Source: Guptibacillus hwajinpoensis (lineage in GTDB: Bacteria; Bacillota; Bacilli; Bacillales; Guptibacillaceae). Taken from it: DNA of 64,000 nucleotides. The position numbers and the translations under genes were made by a program. Numbering within the stretch: position 1 is the stretch's first letter; every line of letters starts with the position of its first letter. The notes under the pieces are model-generated. The model had not been told where the DNA came from and searched no databases. It saw only the letters and a list, made by a program, of their open reading frames with translations. The DNA lies in NCBI RefSeq assembly GCF_005144865.1, contig NZ_SWFM01000001.1:1240001-1304000 (forward strand), given 5' to 3'. Shown here one piece after another: positions 16,474-25,410 of this stretch.

Positions 16474-16983
16474 TTAAACACTATAACAAGCATAGACATC
16501 TAACGCTTTTCCCCTCTTCACGATCTGTGTTTCACGTTTCATTCCGATGCGTTCGGCAACCTTAATCGAAGCTTGATTTAATGGATCGATTAGTGATAAT
16601 AGCTTAGGCAGGTCCAAATGTTCAAAACCATATGCTTTGCATGCTTTGGCAGCCTCCGTAGCATATCCCATCCCCCAATGCTGCCGTGCAAAAAGGTAAC
16701 CAATTTCCACTTCTACAGACCCTTGAATCTTCTGTAGAACGAGTCCACATTGCCCGAGAAATTTTTCTTTTTCTTTCTCTTCCACGATCCAAAGACCAAA
16801 TCCATACTTCATATAGTGATCCATCGTCCATTGAATCCATTTCATTGTTTCTTTTCGGTCCTTAAGCGAGGGATAATACTTCATCGCTTCTCTGTCGCTA
16901 AAGATTTCTAGAAGACATTCACAATCATTCTCTTCCATTTCACGTATTATCAGACGATCTGTTGTTATTACTCTTCTTGTCAT
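16474..16983 (-). CDS. GNAT acetyltransferase (RimJ/RimL-like)
   Basis: A 169-residue GNAT enzyme. TDRLIIREMEENDCECLLEIF is the typical N-terminus, VEIGYLFARQHWGMGYATEA contains the acetyl-CoA pyrophosphate loop (WGMGYA), and LIDPLNQASIKVAERIGMK is the conserved C-terminal motif. RimL-type enzymes acetylate ribosomal N-termini or small molecules. The ribosome site is weak (GGCGGG). Single gene. Confidence 0.85.
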   Translation of the reverse strand: MTRRVITTDRLIIREMEENDCECLLEIFSDREAMKYYPSLKDRKETMKWIQWTMDHYMKYGFGLWIVEEKEKEKFLGQCGLVLQKIQGSVEVEIGYLFARQHWGMGYATEAAKACKAYGFEHLDLPKLLSLIDPLNQASIKVAERIGMKRETQIVKRGKALDVYACYSV

Positions 16984-17023
16984 CGAGGGACCCGCCTTAT
17001 AATAGCTTTAAAGGCATTAGAAA

Positions 17024-17052
17024 AAGCTAACATCAAATGCTGACGTTAGCTT
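17024..17052 (-). terminator. intrinsic terminator
   Basis: AAGCTAACGTCAGC...GATGTTAGCTT with a T-run on the minus strand, downstream of the gene at 17125. Confidence 0.75.
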
Positions 17053-17124
17053 CATTACTATCTAGCATATACCATTTCAGTGAAAACATTCTGTTCGTAA
17101 AAAGGGGGACGCTCAATCTCTTCA

Positions 17125-17412
17125 TCATTCCGATCGTTTACTGTTAATTACTTCGTGCCGATCTTGCTGACGATGTTCACCAAATTCAATCGCCTCCAAA
17201 ATAGCTTCTTCTGAGAAGCCTGTGAGTATGGAGATTTGTCTAATGTCACACGTCCTAGATTGGTACTGCTTAATGAATTGGATGGCTATCATTACCTGAT
17301 ACAAAACCTTTGTATACTTGCTTAATAGCTGATGACTCATTGAGCGTCGGCCACTTCCTCTCATGGAGATGAGAAGAGAGGAGCATCTCTCCCTTGTCTT
17401 TAAACCTATCAT
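17125..17412 (-). CDS. orphan SigB-type sigma region 3-like protein
   Basis: A 95-residue basic protein. RRSMSHQLLSKYTKVLYQV followed by DIRQISILTGFSEEAILEAI aligns by eye with the region 3 helix-turn-helix of SigB/SigF sigma factors, where the same place reads PRRIKEL...EEIAEFLDVSEEEVLE. Regions 2 and 4 are absent. It has a good ribosome site (AGAGGAATA-ATG) and its own terminator, so it may be expressed. It could be a relic or a small modulator of sigma activity. It parallels the region 2-only gene at 4435. Confidence 0.45.
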   Translation of the reverse strand: MIGLKTRERCSSLLISMRGSGRRSMSHQLLSKYTKVLYQVMIAIQFIKQYQSRTCDIRQISILTGFSEEAILEAIEFGEHRQQDRHEVINSKRSE

Positions 17413-17564
17413 TATTCCTCTCTTCTTCCAATATAAATAACGATATTTAATAAATAATTAATATGAATTTTCTCACTTTTAAACAAACCTTCATTTATTT
17501 ACAGACAAAGGATCTATGATTATACTAAAGTCTAAATCACTGGACCTACAGGAGGCGTAGTAGC

Positions 17565-18005
17565 ATGAACGTAGTAAGGATTGAAACAGAAGAACAATTG
17601 AAACAAGCGTTTTATATTCGAAAAAAAGTATTTATTGAAGAACAGGGTACACCTGAGGAAGAAGAATATGATCATTATGATTCTTTGGACGCAGCTGAAC
17701 ATATTCTTATTTTAGACATGGATCAGGCTATCGGAACAGCAAGATGGCGTGTCGTTAAAGGTATTGGAAAATTCGAGCGTATTTGCATACTACCTTCCCA
17801 TCGAAAGCTAGGTATCGGTAACATGATTGTAGGGACACTAGAAGAACTCGCAGCTCTAAAAGGAATCGATCATGTTAAGCTTCATGGTCAAGTACAAGCA
17901 GAAGGATTCTACCAAAAGCTTGGGTATAGAACTGATTCCGAAGTTTTCATAGAAGATGGTATTCCACACGTGCTTATGAGGAAGAAACTTCCTGAAACCG
18001 AATGA
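17565..18005 (+). CDS. GNAT family N-acetyltransferase (YjcF-like)
   Basis: A 146-residue GNAT protein. FYIRKKVFIEEQGTPEEEE is the classic N-terminus of the YjcF/ElaA-like group, and RICILPSHRKLGIGNMIVG holds the acetyl-CoA loop (RKLGIG). HGQVQAEGFYQKLGYR is the conserved C-terminal motif. GGAGG precedes the ATG. Substrate unknown. Confidence 0.9.
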   Translation: MNVVRIETEEQLKQAFYIRKKVFIEEQGTPEEEEYDHYDSLDAAEHILILDMDQAIGTARWRVVKGIGKFERICILPSHRKLGIGNMIVGTLEELAALKGIDHVKLHGQVQAEGFYQKLGYRTDSEVFIEDGIPHVLMRKKLPETE

Positions 18006-18089
18006 ACACATTAATCGTAAGTTAGACGAGTATGAATAATGGGAACACCATTTAAGTAAACTCTAACTCAGGAAAAGGATGAAGACGAC

Positions 18090-18818
18090 ATGATGCGAAG
18101 CGGAAATCCCGTTCTAAAAAATAATACGTTCAATCGAACACGCGATCAGGGTGAGGCAATGACGATTGGCGGAACAGTAGCCAAAACGTTCTTCCTGTTC
18201 CTCTTTCTACTTGGATCGTCAATCTACACCTGGTACCGTTATTCTCAAGGTGAAGATATCTATACGATGATGGTCATCGGGGCAATTGGAGCACTGATTT
18301 TCGCTTTAATTACAGTGTTCTTCCATCGTGCTGCACCAATTACTGGTCCGATTTATGCAACGCTTGAAGGGTTTGCGATTGGTGGTCTATCCGCGATCCT
18401 TGAATCTCGTTATCCTGGGATTGTTATACAAGCAGCTGCACTCACCTTCTCTGTGATGGGCGTACTGCTCTTCCTGTATGCGGCAAGAATTATTAAAGTA
18501 ACGAAGAATTTCAGACTCATGATTGTATCTGCAACGCTTGCGATTTTCGTTGTTTATATTATTGATCTTGGTCTTAACCTCTTTCTTAATGCGAACGTAC
18601 CGTATCTTCACTCGAATGGCTTAATAGGGATTGGCATTAGTCTCTTTATCGTAGCGATCGCAGCACTTAACCTTGTACTCGATTTTGACTTTATCGAAAA
18701 CGGTGCAAACCGAGGTGCACCAAAACACCTCGAATGGTACGGCGCTTTCGGATTGATGGTAACCCTTGTATGGCTTTATATTGAAATTCTCCATCTATTA
18801 CAGAAAATACGGAGATAA
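18090..18818 (+). CDS. Bax inhibitor-1/YccA family membrane protein
   Basis: A 242-residue integral membrane protein with seven hydrophobic segments. The N-terminal MRSGNPVL and the C-terminal LDFDFIENGANRGAPKHLEW are hallmarks of the bacterial BI-1/YccA subfamily; the acidic residues in the latter belong to the proposed Ca2+/proton-sensing site of the family. Two adjacent ATGs (18090 and 18093) follow AAAGGATG; either may be used. A strong terminator follows at 18821. Confidence 0.92.
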   Translation: MMRSGNPVLKNNTFNRTRDQGEAMTIGGTVAKTFFLFLFLLGSSIYTWYRYSQGEDIYTMMVIGAIGALIFALITVFFHRAAPITGPIYATLEGFAIGGLSAILESRYPGIVIQAAALTFSVMGVLLFLYAARIIKVTKNFRLMIVSATLAIFVVYIIDLGLNLFLNANVPYLHSNGLIGIGISLFIVAIAALNLVLDFDFIENGANRGAPKHLEWYGAFGLMVTLVWLYIEILHLLQKIRR

Positions 18819-18820
18819 CA

Positions 18821-18850
18821 AAGAGGGCGCACACTTGCGCCCTCTTCTTT
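18821..18850. terminator. bidirectional terminator
   Basis: AAGAGGGCGCA and TGCGCCCTCTT form a perfect stem between convergent genes. Confidence 0.9.
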
Positions 18851-19535
18851 ACTTTGTAGTGCGATAGTAAAGCCACACGGCTCCTTTGTCACCTAGTGGT
18901 TTTGTTTCAATTAACTCGAGTTTAGTAGCTTCTAGTATTGAAGATAGATCTTCACAATCAAAAACCGTCGGCGTTTTCTTTCCTCCAATTGCAAGTGGAG
19001 CTAGAACAATACTCACTTCATCAATGAGTCCTTCTCGCAAAAACGCACCATTAATTGAACCACCACCACTAAGACCAAGCCGCCTAAATCCAAATTCATA
19101 GAGCATTTCAAGTGCCTTACCTAGGTTAATATGCTCCCCACTACCCGCCTGCACATATGTAATGTTTTTACTCTCTAACTGCTCAATATATCTCGTATCT
19201 ACATTCTCTCTCGTTACAACTACAAGACCTTCCGTTTGTCCCCAATTCATACGCCCTCTTCCATCAAACACAATGTATGCCTTAGACTTTTTGGGTTCTG
19301 TAATTGGCTTCTCTAATTCTACCCAATCTCCACTCCAGACGATGAGACTTTCACTGCCGGATACGAGGCTATCGCAATTCAATTCATCATAAAGTCTGTG
19401 TGTTAAATCATTTGCATCTCCATCTACTTCCTTCTCTGTCCATTCCATCACATTATGATTTGGCGCAGTGGTTATTCGTCCATCAACTGATGAGAAAATA
19501 TTGAGTACGACTTCAGGTCTTTTTTTCACATTCAT
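18849..19535 (-). CDS. RibD C-terminal/dihydrofolate-reductase-like protein
   Basis: A 228-residue reductase of the RibD C-terminal family. NIFSSVDGRITTA is the N-terminal strand and loop, GSESLIVW and FGFRRLGLSGGGSINGAFL carry the pyridine-nucleotide site, and GLIDEVSIVLAPLAIGG closes the fold. In riboflavin synthesis this domain reduces 5-amino-6-ribosylaminouracil phosphate, but stand-alone copies often have other roles. An ATG at 19562 is in frame, yet AAGGGTGATGA sits just before the ATG at 19535, so I choose that. Confidence 0.85.
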   Translation of the reverse strand: MNVKKRPEVVLNIFSSVDGRITTAPNHNVMEWTEKEVDGDANDLTHRLYDELNCDSLVSGSESLIVWSGDWVELEKPITEPKKSKAYIVFDGRGRMNWGQTEGLVVVTRENVDTRYIEQLESKNITYVQAGSGEHINLGKALEMLYEFGFRRLGLSGGGSINGAFLREGLIDEVSIVLAPLAIGGKKTPTVFDCEDLSSILEATKLELIETKPLGDKGAVWLYYRTTK

Positions 19536-19604
19536 CACCCTTTCTGTTCGATTCCCTATCATTATAGAATTTCCAGAAAATGAATGTCAGTGTTTTTGGA
19601 AAAT

Positions 19605-19628
19605 AAAAAAAAGACGTAGTTACGCCTT
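19605..19628 (-). terminator. intrinsic terminator
   Basis: AGGCGTA-AC-TACGTCT then eight T on the minus strand, immediately after the DUF4385 gene. Confidence 0.75.
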
Positions 19629-19630
19629 TG

Positions 19631-20077
19631 TTATCCGTATTTCTTTTGATGCTCTTTCTTTTTCTCTAGATACGCTTCATCTGTTCGAACGATTTTCCAC
19701 TTTTCCTCAAAAATCCTAGCAGATTCAGCCTTTTCCTCATCAATATCTCGTTCGTTTACATCACCATCTTTATCATACTTTTTACCACCTTTATAGTTCG
19801 CATACCGCCTTGCTCTTGTGTAGCCCATTTGAATAAATTTTCTCGCCATATCCATTCCGACGAAGTCATCATTTTTCTGATAATCCTTGAACATCTCGAA
19901 GATCTTCTCTGAAGATTCTTTTGCAATGTCAGGTGTTTTAAAGCGCCAATGAGGTAAGATCTCGCTTTTATAAGGCTCAACCATTAACACACCCTGTTCA
20001 CCCCGGCCTACACGATATTTCTCAGGTTGTTCACGGAAGTTAATGTTATCGAAATCAAGATCGTAATTGAAAGCCAT
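19631..20077 (-). CDS. DUF4385 family protein
   Basis: A 148-residue soluble protein rich in aromatic and charged residues. NFREQPEKYRVGRGEQGVL, EILPHWRFKTPDIA, MGYTRARRYANYKGGKKY and the C-terminal EKWKIVRTDEAYLEKKK match the DUF4385 family, for which no function is known. The ATG is at 20077. It is divergent from the LTA-synthase-like gene. Confidence 0.85.
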   Translation of the reverse strand: MAFNYDLDFDNINFREQPEKYRVGRGEQGVLMVEPYKSEILPHWRFKTPDIAKESSEKIFEMFKDYQKNDDFVGMDMARKFIQMGYTRARRYANYKGGKKYDKDGDVNERDIDEEKAESARIFEEKWKIVRTDEAYLEKKKEHQKKYG

Positions 20078-20257
20078 TTAGAACACTCCTTTTTCATGGA
20101 GTATTCCCAAGCAGACAAGACTTGTAAACACACAATAAACTCTCTTAGATTGTTCAGTAGCTACAGCACATCAATAGGTTTTCTCCATTCTTTACAGAGG
20201 TAAAGAGTGGAGAAGGTATCGCATTTATATATATATATTGATTTATGGAGGTTTATA

Positions 20258-22060
20258 ATGCCTACTACTGATTATTGGATTTACGTTCTATTATCTATTT
20301 TGAAAATCTACTTATTTAGTTTCTATACAAATACTGCATTCGGCGTTAGTTTTATCTTCCTGAACCTGGCCGGAATATTAGTCCTTTCTAGTTGGACTTT
20401 ATTAATTAACGTAAAAAAAAGACCATGGATCCTGTTCACATTACTCTTCCTACACAGCACCTTGCTTTTATCTGATCTGTGGTACTACCGATATTTTAAT
20501 GATTTGTTATCCCTTTCATTACTCTCTCAAATGCTTCAAATGAGTGATGTGGGAGGTGGTTTCATGACGTTGATCCAATCGAAAGATTTTCTCTTCTTCA
20601 TGGATCTTGTTATCTTTAGTTTCATCATCTTCTTTATGCGTAAGAAAGGAAGAACGGTAGCCTCAAAGAAAAAACGACGGTTTGCAGGAATAACTTTAGC
20701 TACTGGTCTTGTTCTATTTGTTACTCCTTTGTATATGAGCTATTTAGATAAAGAAAAATGGTTAGTAGAACCATCTATTTCAAATATGCGTGAGTATTAT
20801 CATCTAGGGTTCTGGGGGTATCATGGAGCTGACCTTCTAAAAGTCGTTAATCGAAGTTTTAATGAAGACAAGACCGTTATGGTGAATTCACAAATCAATC
20901 AACCTTTGAATCAAGAACCTGGAATTGAAAGCTCTGACAAACCTAATATTATTCTTGTTCAGCTTGAGTCATTTCAAGATTCTGTGATAGGAAAGAAAAT
21001 TAACGATCAAGTGCTAACACCAAATTTGAACAAACTAAAGGAAGAGTCGCTTTACTTCTCATCGTTTTATCATCAAACTCATGAGGGAAGAACTTCTGAC
21101 GCGGAATTCATAACGAATACTTCCCTCTACCCTTTAAAATCAGGGTCTGTATATACACGGTACCCTACGAATGAATTCGGAGCATTACCTGAGCTACTTG
21201 GGAAGGCTGGGTACGAAACCGCAGCCATGCATGCCTTTCATGAAGAGTTTTGGAACAGAAATCGCGTCTACGAGAATATAGGTTTCGACCACTTCTTCAG
21301 TGATAAAGACTACCCCGATGGAAATAAAATAGGAATGGCATTGAATGACGAGCGTTTTTTCACTTCGTCCATAGAACATATGGAAGAAATGAACGAACCG
21401 TTCTTTGCATTCATGGTCGCACTTACAAGTCACACGCCATATGAAATACCTGAAGATGAACGAGTATTAGATCTATCTGGCTATGATAATTCCCTACTAA
21501 AAAGCTATTATCAAACGGTGCATTATGTCGATCAATCCGTAGGGGTTATGATTGACGAATTGAAACAGAAAAACATGTGGGACGATTCTCTTGTCATTTT
21601 CTACGGAGATCATGACAGCGGACTTACGAAACCCGGGAGAGAGATGGCAGAGAAAGCAAACGCAGAAAGTTCAGTAGACTATTTTGAACTGGATCGACAA
21701 GTCCCTCTCTTTATTAAGCGTCCCAATTCAGAGCGGGGTAAAGTTATCAATACTAATGGCGGTCAAATTGATATTGCCCCAACGATTCTGGATATTTTAG
21801 AAATAAAACCACCTTACATGATGGGTGATTCATTACTTAATGATAAACCGAATCTTACAGTCTTTCGTGACGGATCCTTCCGCTATCAAGATCTTTATTA
21901 TAAACCTGATTTAACGAAGGATATTGGTGAAGGAACATGCTATTCTGTTTCCACAGAAAAAGAAGTTTCTATTGAACAGTGTGAGAAGCAAGTGGATGAA
22001 GTCGGAGACCAGCTTAGATTATCAGATCAAATAATTGAGAAAAATGCTTTAGAGGAATGA
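20258..22060 (+). CDS. LTA synthase family sulfatase-type enzyme
   Basis: A 600-residue membrane enzyme with five N-terminal hydrophobic segments (to about residue 170) and a large external sulfatase-fold domain. The nucleophile threonine lies in HEGRTSDAEF (Thr279), and FYGDHDSGL is a metal-binding loop, as in LtaS, which polymerises glycerol phosphate from phosphatidylglycerol. The framed ORF begins at 20207, but ATGGAGGTTTATA-ATG points to 20258. It is a stand-alone gene; whether it is the main LtaS, a primase-like YvgJ or a stress paralogue cannot be told. Confidence 0.88.
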   Translation: MPTTDYWIYVLLSILKIYLFSFYTNTAFGVSFIFLNLAGILVLSSWTLLINVKKRPWILFTLLFLHSTLLLSDLWYYRYFNDLLSLSLLSQMLQMSDVGGGFMTLIQSKDFLFFMDLVIFSFIIFFMRKKGRTVASKKKRRFAGITLATGLVLFVTPLYMSYLDKEKWLVEPSISNMREYYHLGFWGYHGADLLKVVNRSFNEDKTVMVNSQINQPLNQEPGIESSDKPNIILVQLESFQDSVIGKKINDQVLTPNLNKLKEESLYFSSFYHQTHEGRTSDAEFITNTSLYPLKSGSVYTRYPTNEFGALPELLGKAGYETAAMHAFHEEFWNRNRVYENIGFDHFFSDKDYPDGNKIGMALNDERFFTSSIEHMEEMNEPFFAFMVALTSHTPYEIPEDERVLDLSGYDNSLLKSYYQTVHYVDQSVGVMIDELKQKNMWDDSLVIFYGDHDSGLTKPGREMAEKANAESSVDYFELDRQVPLFIKRPNSERGKVINTNGGQIDIAPTILDILEIKPPYMMGDSLLNDKPNLTVFRDGSFRYQDLYYKPDLTKDIGEGTCYSVSTEKEVSIEQCEKQVDEVGDQLRLSDQIIEKNALEE

Positions 22061-22069
22061 ACGTAAATA

Positions 22070-22107
22070 AAACGCATTGAACGACTTTAATGTTCAATGC
22101 GTTTTTT
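22070..22107 (+). terminator. intrinsic terminator
   Basis: AAAACGCATTGAAC and GTTCAATGCGTTTTTT around a short loop, directly after the LTA-synthase-like gene. Confidence 0.9.
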
Positions 22108-22155
22108 CATTAGTAGCATGTAATAATCTGGCTAGAAATACATATGAAATCCAAG

Positions 22156-22578
22156 TTATTTCACTAAAGACGCTCTTAGGTCAACACCGTGTTCCATATA
22201 TCCCTTTAAACACGTTAACATATAAACCCAGCCTTCTTTGTTATCAATTAATTCGTTAATGAAATTGTCATGATCTTCTTCAAATCCATCTTCGTTCACT
22301 TCAACAATAGTACTGTTTTGGTCAGATTCTAATAACGTAATTGTTACAGTATGATCCACACCCCACGCGTAGACGATACGTTTATTTACGTCGATTTTTT
22401 TAATTTTAATATCTACTTGAGCATTGTATTCATCGTATTTTAATGTAACAATTCTCCCTTCTTCCCATCTTTCAGAACTAGAAGAGAACCAAAAACCACC
22501 GATTTTTTCAGGATCAACAAAGGCTTCAAAAATTTCATCAGCCGGCTTAGTTATTTTCATTTTTGATACGTTATTCAT
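22156..22578 (-). CDS. SRPBCC (AHSA1-like) domain protein
   Basis: A 140-residue START/SRPBCC-fold protein. ITKPADEIFEAFVDPEKIGGFWF is the typical N-terminal strand-helix, RWEEGRIVTL and ININKRIVYAW-like strands follow, and the C-terminal helix is GWVYMLTCLKGYMEHG. Such proteins bind hydrophobic ligands; no ligand is known here. A GTG at 22584 is also possible; I choose the ATG at 22578 with GAGAG further upstream. Confidence 0.82.
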   Translation of the reverse strand: MNNVSKMKITKPADEIFEAFVDPEKIGGFWFSSSSERWEEGRIVTLKYDEYNAQVDIKIKKIDVNKRIVYAWGVDHTVTITLLESDQNSTIVEVNEDGFEEDHDNFINELIDNKEGWVYMLTCLKGYMEHGVDLRASLVK

Positions 22579-22611
22579 ACGCACTCAACTCTCTTTCGTC
22601 TTCTTATAGAA

Positions 22612-22735
22612 GGCTCTTTTGTATAGCTTGTTGCTGTGAAAGCAGTGGTTGATCTCCACTCCAGTTGGGTCTCACCTGTCCTAATCCGCAGAAGTAGAGT
22701 GCCATTCACTCCAATCAACTATGAAATGTGCCTCC
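22612..22735. mobile_element. MITE-like repeat remnant D
   Basis: The left terminal repeat GGCTCTTTTGTATAGCTTGTTGCT is intact. It is followed by a shortened, diverged core (GTTGATCTCCACTCCAGTTGGG, TCTCACCTGTCCTAATCCGCAG) and CAATCAACTATGAAATGTG, and the right terminal repeat is lost. Confidence 0.7.
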
Positions 22736-22751
22736 AGTAACCGTATTACAT

Positions 22752-23030
22752 TCAGATTTTTATATCATTTAATATATAGGTTTGTCCAATTCCCTTCAAC
22801 GTTTCCTCTAATTCATTCCACCCCACCATTGGGTCTTCTGTTTTCACGAGTCCAACGACAATCACTACACGATCTTCTTGAAATAAAAAACCAACATCGT
22901 TGCATCCTCTCTTCCATTCACATTTGTCGTCCTAGACCATTTCTAGCATGTCCTTATTCACTTTATCGTTATTTTCAACATTACTAACTTGGAATCCTGT
23001 CGAAACTACAGTTAAATCGATGCTATGTAC
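22752..23030 (-). pseudogene. decayed gene remnant, possibly serine beta-lactamase-like C-terminus
   Basis: One minus-strand frame reads through 93 codons with a single in-frame TAG at 22932-22934 and ends at TGA 22752-22754. The product after that stop includes CNDVGFLFQEDRVVIVVGL, which resembles the C-terminal NDVG...P.VIAV strand pair of class A beta-lactamase-fold hydrolases, and ends ETLKGIGQTYILNDI. There is no plausible start codon, so it is likely a dead 3' fragment. The family match is by eye and tentative. It fills the 520-base gap together with repeat remnant D. Confidence 0.35.
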
Positions 23031-23135
23031 CTATTTACCAAATGGAAAATATAGCTAAATAGTTCCTTGCTTAAAAGTCAGAATATTCCTATAGTTATGG
23101 TGACAAGACACTAAACAAAACTATGGGAGGGTTTT

Positions 23136-24647
23136 ATGAAAAAATGGTTGATGTCTTTGCTCGTTTTGGTTCTTTTATTTGCACCGTCGCTCAATGAAGC
23201 TCACGCCGGAATTCTCGGCAAAGGGGATGCTACTGGGACGCCAGGAGAATGGTATATCGGCGATCAACCTGTATCAGTTAAAGCGGGTTCACTACCAATT
23301 GTATTTGTTCATGGATTAAACAGTTCCTCAAACATCTGGATTGATCAGAACGACATGGATGAGATCACATACAACGAGAACTATCAAACAGCATTCATTG
23401 ACCTATATCCTACGAAAAACATGTGGGATAACGGACAGCTCCTTGCTAATAAGCTTTCCGAAATGTATGCGTACTTTGGAAAGAAAATGATCCTTGTAAC
23501 CCATAGTAAAGGAGGCGTGGATACCCAGGCTGCTATTGTTCATTCCAATGCTGAGAAGTATGTGGAGAAAGTTATTACGCTTTCTACTCCACACCACGGT
23601 TCACAGCTAGCTGATTTAGCTTATACCAACTGGGCCGGGTGGCTTGCGGCTATTATTGGCAATCGGAATGATGCAACTTACTCACTTCAAACCGGTTATA
23701 TGAGCTATTTTCGCTCAGTTACCGATTCCAATTCAAGAGCGTCACTTACACCTTATTACACTTTTGGTGGAACGGATTGGGGTAGCTTCGGAGGTTCTTT
23801 ATACTGGGGTGGACTATATCTTAGACAATATGGCTCAAACGATGGGGCTGTGACAGTCACTAGCTCTAGGCTTTCTTATGGAAATGAGATTCGCATCGGC
23901 AAATGGGATCACTTTACTATTAAAAACGGAAGCACTACCTTCAACTTATTCCAGCCTTATTTAACAAAGGCCGTTCCTGCATTTGCATCACTTCAACCTA
24001 AAGCCATTGCACCAGAGGACGATCAAGAAGCGAATGTCCTTATCCGTGGCGGCGAGTTTACTGGAAGTAAGGTGGAAACTTTCGAAGTGGAAGAGAACAC
24101 GAAAAGCATTGCATTCGATTGGATGAGTCAGAATATGGATTCCGTCATTACCCTTGAAGGACCTAACAATCAGACCTATACAAATATGGCAAAAACAAAA
24201 GATAAAGGAATGTTTCAAGGCGCTGCTCATCATCAAATGAGCGTCCCTTCGCCTGATGCTGGAACGTGGAAAGTAACGGTGAACCAGCCTAAGAAAGAAA
24301 GTTACTTAATGCAGGTAGCCTATGAAAGTGAACTAAATAATGATCTCACTCTTGAAGCAACCTCTAAGAAAGAGGTTAAGCTTCAGGTTGATCCAACAAA
24401 AGTTGATCGTAAGTCCATTAGCGGCGACATTGTCATTCAGTACAGCAAGAATGGAAAAACAAAACAAAAGAAGATTTCCGAAAAGAAATTCAACTCTCTC
24501 GAATCATTTCCAATTAAAAATGCAGGAGAAGGCGTGTATCACATTATGGTGGACGTAAAGGGAGATACAGAAAAAGGCGAACAGTTCGAGCGAACCATCC
24601 TTTATACGATGTACGTCGATCAGAATGGAAAAATGTATAAGCCTTAA
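23136..24647 (+). CDS. secreted alpha/beta hydrolase (lipase-like) with C-terminal extension
   Basis: A 503-residue exported protein. MKKWLMSLLVLVLLFAPSL is a Sec signal that ends near AHAG. Residues 50-290 form a lipase-type hydrolase: PIVFVHGLNSSSNIWI (oxyanion region), THSKGGVDTQAA (nucleophile Ser in HSKGG) and STPHHGSQLADLAYTN, all typical of GxSxG lipases related to LipA/PGAP1-like acyl hydrolases; the catalytic His is probably in WDHFTI. Residues 310-503 are beta-rich (two Ig-like modules) with EGPNNQTYTN and PSPDAGTWKVTV, likely for substrate or wall contact. The ATG follows GGGAGG. Confidence 0.87.
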   Translation: MKKWLMSLLVLVLLFAPSLNEAHAGILGKGDATGTPGEWYIGDQPVSVKAGSLPIVFVHGLNSSSNIWIDQNDMDEITYNENYQTAFIDLYPTKNMWDNGQLLANKLSEMYAYFGKKMILVTHSKGGVDTQAAIVHSNAEKYVEKVITLSTPHHGSQLADLAYTNWAGWLAAIIGNRNDATYSLQTGYMSYFRSVTDSNSRASLTPYYTFGGTDWGSFGGSLYWGGLYLRQYGSNDGAVTVTSSRLSYGNEIRIGKWDHFTIKNGSTTFNLFQPYLTKAVPAFASLQPKAIAPEDDQEANVLIRGGEFTGSKVETFEVEENTKSIAFDWMSQNMDSVITLEGPNNQTYTNMAKTKDKGMFQGAAHHQMSVPSPDAGTWKVTVNQPKKESYLMQVAYESELNNDLTLEATSKKEVKLQVDPTKVDRKSISGDIVIQYSKNGKTKQKKISEKKFNSLESFPIKNAGEGVYHIMVDVKGDTEKGEQFERTILYTMYVDQNGKMYKP

Positions 24648-24653
24648 ATGAAA

Positions 24654-24684
24654 CAGAAATCCAGGCTCAAGACGCCTGGATTTC
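24654..24684 (+). terminator. intrinsic terminator
   Basis: AGAAATCCAGGC and GCCTGGATTTCT stem; A- and T-rich on both sides, so probably bidirectional between convergent genes. Confidence 0.85.
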
Positions 24685-24691
24685 TATTATT

Positions 24692-25210
24692 TTATTCCCT
24701 CTTTCGATACCACTCTAGCGCTTTCGTTTCGATCTCTTTAACTAAGAAATCTTTGCCTTCAATATATGACTCCATTTCAAAAGGATACATATTGGCAAGC
24801 TCCTCTTTCTTTTCACTATAGCGTTTGTGATCTACGGGGTGTTCGCTTAAGTAATCTCGAAACGCTAGATGACGGTCTATATCTGGATTCCCAGTTTGGA
24901 ATACATGAACGTGATGCGAGCGATTATCGCCACCTTTTTGAAAATAGCGACGGTCTTTTATTCCGTTCTCACCTCTCGATTCATATCCAATCTCTTTCAT
25001 CTGCTCATTTTTCGAATCAACAAGCGCTAGATCCTTTACAACTGGCATAAGATCGATGATCGGCTTTGCCTTCATTCCACTTACAGCTGTACTACCGATA
25101 TGGTGAATCTCAATAACATTCTCTCCTAGAATCCGCTCCAATTTCTGTGCTTCAAGTTGAAACATTTCCAACCAAACTTCTTTATAGTCGTGAACCTCGA
25201 CTTTCCTCAT
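24692..25210 (-). CDS. GrpB family protein (nucleotidyltransferase-like)
   Basis: A 172-residue GrpB/YqkA-type protein. EIHHIGSTAVSGMKAKPIIDLMPVV is the family signature with the GS and D-x-D-like metal motif of the nucleotidyltransferase fold, and SHHVHVFQTGNPDIDRHLAF is the second conserved block. The open frame extends to 25288, but GAGGTGAAAGAT-ATG sets the start at 25210. Function unknown; related proteins are thought to transfer nucleotides or act in CoA metabolism. Confidence 0.88.
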   Translation of the reverse strand: MRKVEVHDYKEVWLEMFQLEAQKLERILGENVIEIHHIGSTAVSGMKAKPIIDLMPVVKDLALVDSKNEQMKEIGYESRGENGIKDRRYFQKGGDNRSHHVHVFQTGNPDIDRHLAFRDYLSEHPVDHKRYSEKKEELANMYPFEMESYIEGKDFLVKEIETKALEWYRKRE

Positions 25211-25410
25211 ATCTTTCACCTCACAGTTAATCTCGAAGTCTGAACAGCGCTGTCTATAAACCAGCCACTCCAAATACTTGCTCATCACCTAGTGCCACCG
25301 TGAAACCTAGACCACCTTCCAGGCTCCGCTCCTGATAAACTTCTAGATTTGACAGTCCTGTACCTCCTAGTCACCCTCTTCAAAAAGGCAAAATGAGAGC
25401 TTGCAGCCGT

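Noticed and set aside
22721..22987. An 88-codon + strand ORF
   Set aside because: It is antisense to the decayed hydrolase-like frame and has no ribosome site or recognisable domain.
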